Positions 57,264 to 64,000 of a stretch of DNA of 64,000 bases are shown here, piece by piece. The notes under the pieces were generated by a model, which saw nothing but the letters and a program-made list of their open reading frames with translations, searched no databases and had not been told where the DNA came from. Source of the stretch: Tachypleus tridentatus (Eukaryota > Arthropoda > Merostomata > Xiphosura > Limulidae); NCBI RefSeq assembly GCF_004210375.1, contig NC_134827.1, forward strand, positions 103,897,285 to 103,961,284, read 5' to 3'. Numbering within the stretch: position 1 is the first letter of the stretch; every line of letters begins with the position of its first letter. Position numbers and translations under genes: made by a program.

Positions 57264-58225
57264 CTCAACGGAAAAAAGCCAGTGAACAAGTCCCTAACAT
57301 CCGCCATCTTGGCTGAAGGATTGAGTGTAACTTTTACAACGGAGGTCACAGCTTAAAGTGCGAATAGTTTTGTTGTTATTTTACTAATTCGGCTCACCAG
57401 TGCAAAAAAACAGGACCGACTTTTGACCTATAATGTTTAGAATAACTTTAAATTAATACGGACCGCAATCTCCTTAGCTGGGAGGATATCGTAAAGACAT
57501 TATTGGAATTACGACCGAAAATGTCGTGAATTAAAAAACGCTACCCAACTGACGGGTCTATGCAGTCCAGTCGCTATAAGTTCTAGTTGCGAATTGATTC
57601 ACGAAGTAATGTACTTATGGTCAGTTTTTCATATAGAACTAGATTCATGACTCTATATCTTACTTTCTAAGTACTGGTCTATGTATTAAACTTACTTTTC
57701 AGCACAAGCAATAAATGCTTATTTCAATAGTTAGGCGGTAAGACCGAAAGTTTCTACGGCAAAGATTGGAAGTTCGATTCTTGCTACAGAGTACTGTGTC
57801 TACTTCGAATATCGACTATGTTGGAAGAAAAGACGATGCATCGAGTTTTTCTTATTTTTAACGTTAACTATAAATTATCTTTAGAATCTTAAACAACTTA
57901 ATTAGATCCTTTCTTATTCTTCAATTTCCAAGAAAAACATTTTCTAAAATCTTAGGCAATTCTCGCATTACAACTTTCTATCTAAGGTATCATCAGAATA
58001 GACCTCTTCTGAACCCCTTCCAACAATTCAATGTCCCTCCTAAGTCAAGAACCCCAAGACAGAACACAGTTCTTCAAATACAACCCAACCAATAACATTA
58101 TAACTTCTTTAAAACTTGTGTTCCGTACACGAGCAGATAATTACGTGGGAAATTAATTCACAAGCCTATCGCCAGGGAGAGCCACTTAACTAAATTACAG
58201 TTGTCCATCATCTTAGGTACTTGAC
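57264..58225. other. Intergenic; possible diverged family B head at 57716-57800
   Basis: TAGGCGGTAAGACCGAAAGT then TTGGAAGTTCGATTCTTGCT resembles a tRNA-like promoter unit. No gene was recognised. Confidence 0.35.
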
Positions 58226-58345
58226 CCCCAGTAGCTCAGCGATAAGTCTACGGGCTTACGACGTTAAAAGACGGAGCTCAATACTCGTGGTGGGCAGAAG
58301 ACAGATAGCCCGTTGTGTGTTTTAGGCTTAACAGAACTAAACGAA
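58226..58345 (+). repeat. SINE family B copy
   Basis: CCCCCAGTAGCTCAGCGATA head, CGGAGCTCAATACTCGTGGT, and AGAAGACAGATAGCCCGTTG tail. Confidence 0.83.
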
Positions 58346-58726
58346 TCTTCCATATTAATCGAATCTGTTATCGATTCTTGGTTAAACATAAGTATGAACA
58401 AATTTCTTTTACCTTCAAAAATAAATCTACGTAAAGTGCAAAAAAAAAACAACAAACTCTGATCGTTTCAATATGCACCATCAGGGTCCAGTAATCATTA
58501 AACAGCTTACATCCAGGCAAAAAATAATAATAAATTAAAAATAAATAGCATATTCAGTCCGAAAGAAAAGAAATTGTTTTAAGAGTGAATACTTGGTTAG
58601 TTTTGGAAGATTTTTTTTTTAAGTCAAAGCAACTATGCCAAGAGCTGAGATATTTTTCAAAGGCATCCATTGGATACCAAACTTCGAGCTGGCAAATACA
58701 ACCAGACACCGTCTAGAATGAGATTT

Positions 58727-58983
58727 TTTGTTTGTTTTTGAAATTCGCGCAAAGCTACTCGAGAGCTATCTGTGCTGCCGTCCCTAATTTAGCAATGTAA
58801 GACTAGAGGGAAGGCAGCTAGTTATCACCACCCACCGCCAACTCTTGGGCTACTCTTTCACCAAAGAATAGTGGGATTGACCGTCACATTATAACGCCCC
58901 ACGGCTGAAAGAGCGAGCAAGTTTGGTACGACGGGGATTCGAATCCGCAACCCTCGGATTACGAGTCGAGTGCCGTAATCACC
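58727..58983 (-). repeat. SINE family A copy
   Basis: TTTTTGAAATTCGCGCAAAG to TACGAGTCGAGTGCCGTAAT in reverse; the last part of the head is missing. Confidence 0.92.
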
Positions 58984-59210
58984 TTTCAGTCTTTGGGGTG
59001 TTTTATAAAACTTGTATATTTAAATTGTCTGCTTTATTTCTTTAGCTACGCAGTAGACTCTCTTTAAAGATCGAAAGCCGAATTTGAGACAACCTTTCAG
59101 TAACATCTGGTTTAAAATTTGTGGTAAATAATTTGTCTTTGGAGTTAATTTTTATAAAAAAATAAAACTAAAGTGTTAAAAATTCATTTTGACGTTCTTA
59201 TATTCCACGA

Positions 59211-59330
59211 ACCCCAGTGACACAGCGGCATTTCTGCGGACCCCCACCACTAGAAACCAGGTTTCAGAACTCGTGACGGGAATAGCACAGATTTGTGTAG
59301 TGTTTGCTTAATTCGAAACAAACCAAACTA
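59211..59330 (+). repeat. SINE family B copy
   Basis: CCCCAGTGACACAGCGGCAT head, CAGGTTTCAGAACTCGTGAC, and GAATAGCACAGATTTGTGTA with a TTCGAAACAAACC tail. Confidence 0.8.
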
Positions 59331-59364
59331 AATTCGTGTTGACAAGAAACTCACTTGAAGTAGA

Positions 59365-59425
59365 AATGTATCTCAGGACGGCTGGTAAGGGTTTTAACAC
59401 TTTTATTAACAAGGCAGAGAAACAA
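59365..59425 (-). repeat. Penelope-type terminal fragment
   Basis: AATGTATCTCAGGACGGCTG then GGGTTTTAACACTTTTATTA and ACAAGGCAGAGAAAC match the outer part of the left arm at 31937. Confidence 0.65.
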
Positions 59426-60132
59426 ACTAAATCCAAATCTTTTCCGCGTAGACAGAGCACTTAAGCCTTGGATCACTTACATTCTGATAGCTGTTCAGCT
59501 AAACATTCAGGCAGCTCTATCCAAAGACACCGTATTTTTAGTATTGTGATGTTAAACATTTTTACAGCTTGATTGATTCCAAATACTTTTAGTCGTTTCC
59601 AAGGATACGATTCTCTCGTCTCCATTTGCATTGTCAAGCTGGAATGCTAGGACCTCGAACTATGAATAAAATTTAGTCGACTGTAAGAAAAATCCGGTTT
59701 GCGCTTCGTTTCTCACCGAGAAGTATAATTTATTACGCGTTCTCATTTGAAATTCAAGAAACTGTTTCCACAGAGTTTGCCTTATGACAGACTTGGATAT
59801 ACTCTCGTTACCATGACTTGGATATACTCTCGTCACCACAGTAATGCTTTCTTGCGCAGTCTCGATACAAAACCTTTTTATCGTTACATTCATCTCTAGG
59901 GTTTGTTTTGCTTGTATAACCGAACATTTTCTGTAATAATATCTGAAGATGATTTCGCGTCAAATATACTTCCACAGATTACTAGTCGAGCGCCCTAACC
60001 ATCTGCCCATCACCCCTATTTTACATAATGCAACCTTTCTTTACATCAACAAGATTATAAAACAAATGAAACACATTTAACTTTATTCATTTCTTGTTTC
60101 CCTCAAATTCTCTTGAATATAGTTTACCCTAG

Positions 60133-60345
60133 GGCCCGGCACGGCCAGGTGGTTAAGGCGCTCGACTCCTAATCCGTGGATCACGGGTTCGAATCCCCGT
60201 CGCACATCAAACATGCTCATTTTTTCAGCCGTGGGAACGTTATATTCGTTGGTAAAAAAGTAGCCCAAGAATTGGCGTAGGATGTCGAAGACTAGTTCTC
60301 TTCCCTATAGTCTTACACTACTAAATAAGAGACAGTTAACGCTAT
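60133..60345 (+). repeat. SINE family A copy, internally deleted
   Basis: GGCCCGGCACGGCCAGGTGG head, GGGTTCGAATCCCCGTCGCA, and a body lacking the GTAACGGCCAATCCC part, so TTATATTCGTTGG is joined directly. Confidence 0.9.
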
Positions 60346-60366
60346 TATAATTATTTTTCTTCGTTC

Positions 60367-60694
60367 TAGAAATCCCCGTCGCATCAAACATGCTCGCTCT
60401 TTCAGCCGTAGGGGCGTTATAATGTTACGGCCAATCCCACTATTCGTTGGTAAAAGAGTAGCCCAAGAGGTTGGCGGTGGATGGTGATGACTCGCTGCCT
60501 TCCTTTTAGCCTTACACTGCTACATTAGGGATGGCTAGCACAGATCGCCCTCGTGTAGCTTTGTGGTCTCTCACTGCTACATTAGGGACGGCTAGCACAG
60601 ATAGCCCTCGTGTAGCTTTGTGGTCTCTCACTGCTACATTAGGGACGGCTAGCACAGATAGCCCTTGTGTAGCTTTGCGTGAAATTCAAACAAC
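60367..60694 (+). repeat. SINE family A copy with tail triplicated (about 66-bp units)
   Basis: The copy starts at the B box (AATCCCCGTCGCATCAAACA). Its tail unit TACATTAGGGACGGCTAGCA CAGATAGCCC..GTAGCTTTG then TGGTCTCTCACTGC is present three times. It makes a 100-codon repetitive open frame (60531-60833) that is not a gene. Confidence 0.92.
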
Positions 60695-62790
60695 AGAAAA
60701 GTCTGTCAAAACATTTCCTCCAATCTTAAGTGATGAGTCTCGTGTATTTGATGAACATGTATTGATTGATTTTCAATATGTACTAGTGGCTTTAGGAAAC
60801 AAACGTGGCCTGTCTTTAAAAAATACATTTTAATATTCTTTATTAAAATGCATGAACAAATTTTATGGTTTTCAATATTTTCGGTATATCAATTGAATAT
60901 CGCACTAGATTAAGTACATTTATTAGTTATCCTGTAAGGTTATTATATAGATAACCATCAAAAGAATTATAATGTTTTTGTAACGTGAGTAATGTCCGTA
61001 ATAGGCTCCTCCTCACTGACGTAAACGTTTCGTTAAAAGCACAACCTTCTACAAAGCCAACGTAACTTGATCAGTGATACCAGTGAATATCCCCGGTTAA
61101 GCGAATGTGACTAAGTCTAGAATGATTAACTTATATTTGTTCGGAGAGAAAATCCTACAAAGAAAAAAGAATAACAATACTCACGTGGCTCACGTGTGCG
61201 TGAGTATGTAAAATGGATTTGTGCCGGATCGGGTTACTGCATTTAGAAATAATCCCTCGAGTGAGAGGCAAAAAAAAAAAAAAGGTATTCTGTTTTATGT
61301 CGTAACAGCGCCATCTGACAACTTGGATTAACTCTAATGGTCCTCCCTCTTAGAGAACCACAATTGTTAGCACAGATTAAGTCATAATTCCCAAAGGACA
61401 AGCGCCATTTTAGATACGAAAAGCTACATCGAAGGTCCTAGCAGTCGAACGTGATTTGATATTTAGCTGATTTCGGTTGTTTTCTCGGTGGCGTACGTTG
61501 CTAAGAAACACTGCGTTTAAAACAGAATGTTCGTTTCTGAAAAGCGCACGTCACAGGGCGAAGCTCCACAATAAGTTAAACAATAAGCTACCTGTATTAT
61601 GCTCGCGACGAATAATCAAATTTCAGGTTTCAGCGAGTTATCGCTGGCCCACTGGGGGTTCACTAAGTAACGAAACAAATAGTGGTCACGCTTAATGTTT
61701 TATTCTATTACACATGCTTTAGGTTCGAATTGTTTGTTTCTATTGAAATATTTTCTCTCAGGACATTTTTCTAGTGAAAAATCGATTTCAAAGGAAAAAC
61801 AAACTCGAGTTATTTTCTCTATTTTAAACGAGTTGCTATCGTGAGTTGCGCCCTCGTCCTTCGCAATTTTCTAAATGCACACATCAGAAAAGGAATCGCC
61901 CGTCTGAATCCCACAGACAGTGCTTATAATCATTTCATGAACAATGAAAGTCACGCGCGCGCGTGTGTGTGTAACAGTCACTGCCCAAATAGAATTCAGC
62001 CGTCATGCATGAGTTCCTGCCACAAGAAAGTAAACGACTCGGTATCTTGTACTACTGAAACCATTTACGACCTTCACTCACGCAACATGAGAACGACTTA
62101 TAAGCGTGATTGGACTTTTCAATAATTCACTCCAGAGTTCCCCCGCTGTCCAGATAATTAAGTAGTCTGTTATTTCAACTTAGACCTTCCAGATTTTCTT
62201 GAATCAAGGCGTTGGGATTCTCTTTTTGATCCACTGCGTTAAGCATTAAAATCTGACCCTCTCAATCCCCTGGCTGCTTATTGCTTTATTTCGAATCCTT
62301 GTTTACACTTTAAGCCAGCGCGTGCACACGTGATCGACAGAAACAAACACGGATTTTCAGAGAAGCTGCTACGATTCCACTCTTGGAGTTATGTCGTACA
62401 CAGTCCGTACAGAATATGGAAAAACGCATGCAAAATATGGTCCAGTAATGAGCGTGCGGGATTCGATGAGTAACATGACCGCGAGCGTTGAGTAACGTGA
62501 CCGCGAGCGTTCCCCGATAGACTCCACCCTTGGAGAGGGTAGAAACACCAGAAGAGGATAGGCTCACAGTTCACGTGTGTCGCCCACATTTTTCACTACA
62601 GGTACTTTAAATGCCTGGACTGAGATGAGTTAAAACTGAGACTAACCGTTGAAGCGACACCTGATTCTGACATACTGTTTCATGCCATACATTAAGGGCA
62701 CCATTGTTAAGCTGTAGCTAAATAATGACTTTCTCAATTTTACTGTATTACAAACACTGTATTTAAAGAAACACATTCGCCAGAGAAGGT
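60695..62790. other. Intergenic; unexplained stretch at 61180-62640
   Basis: No gene was recognised. The stretch 61180-62640 has more CG dinucleotides and no repeat I recognise. It carries open frames at 61477-61695, 61841-62125 and 62310-62567 without domains. A short duplication (GTAACATGACCGCGAGCGTT / GTAACGTGACCGCGAGCGTT) lies at 62471-62510. It could hold a non-coding exon or a regulatory region. Confidence 0.35.
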
Positions 62791-62903
62791 TTGTTTATTT
62801 TGAATTTCGCGCAAAGCTAAACGAGGGCTATCTGCGCTAGCTGTCCATAATTTAGCAGCGTAAGACTAGAGGGAAAGTAGCTAGTCACCACCTTCCACCT
62901 CAA
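62791..62903 (-). repeat. SINE family A 3' fragment
   Basis: TTTTGAATTTCGCGCAAAGC to AGTAGCTAGTCACCACCTTC in reverse. Confidence 0.88.
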
Positions 62904-64000
62904 TTTAAAATTCAAATACACACAACTTCACGTATTGGCAAAGCATTATTGAATTTCAACAAAATTATTGTCCAGAAAAGTACTTGGAATCAGGAATTAC
63001 AGGATTTTTATTTCTTTCTCCATAATCTTAGTTTAGTTTAAACATCTTACAAAACGAACCCCAGCGTGTGTACTAACACAACTTCGTTTAGGTTACAGAA
63101 AGATTGACTAAAAATCAATATACATGGACCAACGTCCCCAATATCTTCGTTGCTGTAGTCTGTTTGTTTTTAAACAGAAAAATACAGATTATGCAATTTA
63201 TGCTGTAACCACCAAAGGTATCTAAAACCGATTTTTAGCCTACAAGTCCTCTGATTTACTACGGAGCGAATGCGGGGCTGTTACTGTTCCTAAATTAGTG
63301 AAGAAAACGATGAACGATATATATATATACAACGTATATGGTTTCTTCAATAAAAGTTGTTTAGATGTAATTACCTTATATAGATAAAATAAGAGAAACG
63401 TTAAATCATTAACACTTCTAAGCTGGATTTGGATGAAAATTACTCACACATCTTTCACGGAAAAAAAATTATCTTATGGCTGATTGGATGTTAATACAAA
63501 CTTGATAAAGGAAGTGGTTCGATGGAAATGTAGCAAGCAGCAGTATTTTTTTTAAATAGATATTAACGAATAATGGGATTGACTGTCACTTTATAACGTC
63601 CCCACAGCTGGAAAGTCGTGTGTGTCCGGTGAAAGGAATTGCAGATTGTCAGAACAAGATGAAAGAAGATTAGACTTTATTTAAAGATAAAATATATTAA
63701 TTTTAAGATAATTCTTACTACTGGAAGTAAAGTTTCATTTTCAACGACAACAAAACAGTAGAACTGTTGCAATAGTTAAGAAAAAATTACGTTTGACCTG
63801 ACAAAGATATGAAATGATCGGTAATTTTCAGTAATTATAAACTGAAAAGATAAAAATATCTTCCTAGTTCTACAGTCTCCTGCTCTGTATTATTAGACTT
63901 AAGTTAGAGAACTTACAGTGATATTAATTGTTGTTTGTTTGGGTTTTAAAACTGGCTTGTGTTTAAAAATTAGACGTGTATTGACACAACAAATCTGTTC
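62904..64000. other. Intergenic AT-rich sequence with one SINE A fragment at 63566-63635
   Basis: AACGAATAATGGGATTGACT then GTCACTTTATAACGTCCCCA is the middle of family A in reverse. Nothing else was recognised. Confidence 0.5.

Noticed and set aside
19869..60345. Many tRNA-like sequences with A and B boxes (GGTTCGAATCCC) as tRNA genes
   Set aside because: Each is followed by the same roughly 200-bp SINE body and tail; no independent tRNA cloverleaf with proper acceptor stem was found.
60531..60833. 100-codon frame with repeated [17 protein letters not shown]
   Set aside because: Produced by the triplicated tail of a SINE A copy.
61841..62125. 94-codon plus-strand frame rich in Cys and His
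   Set aside because: Cys and His are not spaced as any zinc-binding motif I know, there is no supporting splice or promoter signal, and composition suggests chance.

Overview
The window is eukaryotic, AT-rich, intron-containing DNA dominated by dispersed repeats. It holds a partial and a complete protein-coding gene, both on the minus strand. The arthropod-type LIM-homeobox protein and the very abundant tRNA-derived SINE of one particular type suggest an arthropod, most plausibly a chelicerate such as a horseshoe crab. That assignment is inference from memory of such repeats, not a search result.

Left part (1-17068, minus): the 5' portion of a GM130/golgin A2 homologue (GOLGA2). Seven coding exons can be joined in frame (292 codons). 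The 3' part of the gene lies beyond the left edge. Three large tandem-repeat arrays sit in its introns: 71-bp, 31-bp and 40-bp units. The 31-bp array is built from the splice-donor junction of exon 3. Intron 1 carries a decayed CR1-like LINE with endonuclease and reverse transcriptase remnants, plus palindromic ends related to Penelope-like elements.

Middle (17.1-27.2 kb): intergenic sequence crowded with tRNA-derived SINEs, with some unexplained decayed sequence.

27239-39180 (minus): a complete LIM-homeobox gene of the Lhx3/Lhx4 (Drosophila Lim3) class. Five coding exons join in frame to give 434 residues: a novel N-terminus, LIM1, LIM2, homeodomain and a C-terminal tail ending in an [14 protein letters not shown] motif. 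Intron 3 carries a Penelope-like GIY-YIG element flanked by about 200-bp inverted arms.

Right part (39.2-64 kb): no host gene recognised. It holds a CCAAT-rich candidate promoter for lim3, a 70-bp array grown out of Penelope-like endonuclease coding sequence, a non-LTR reverse transcriptase remnant, a Tc1-like transposon that has lost its catalytic glutamate, and a 1.9-kb hAT element with recognisable terminal inverted repeats. Many SINEs are present, including a subfamily with internally duplicated tails.

The two host genes have no direct functional link: one is a cis-Golgi tether, the other a neuronal transcription factor. Three SINE families (called A, B and C here) share a common 3' module, which suggests a shared mobilising LINE. 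I found no CRISPR array, operon or prokaryotic system.
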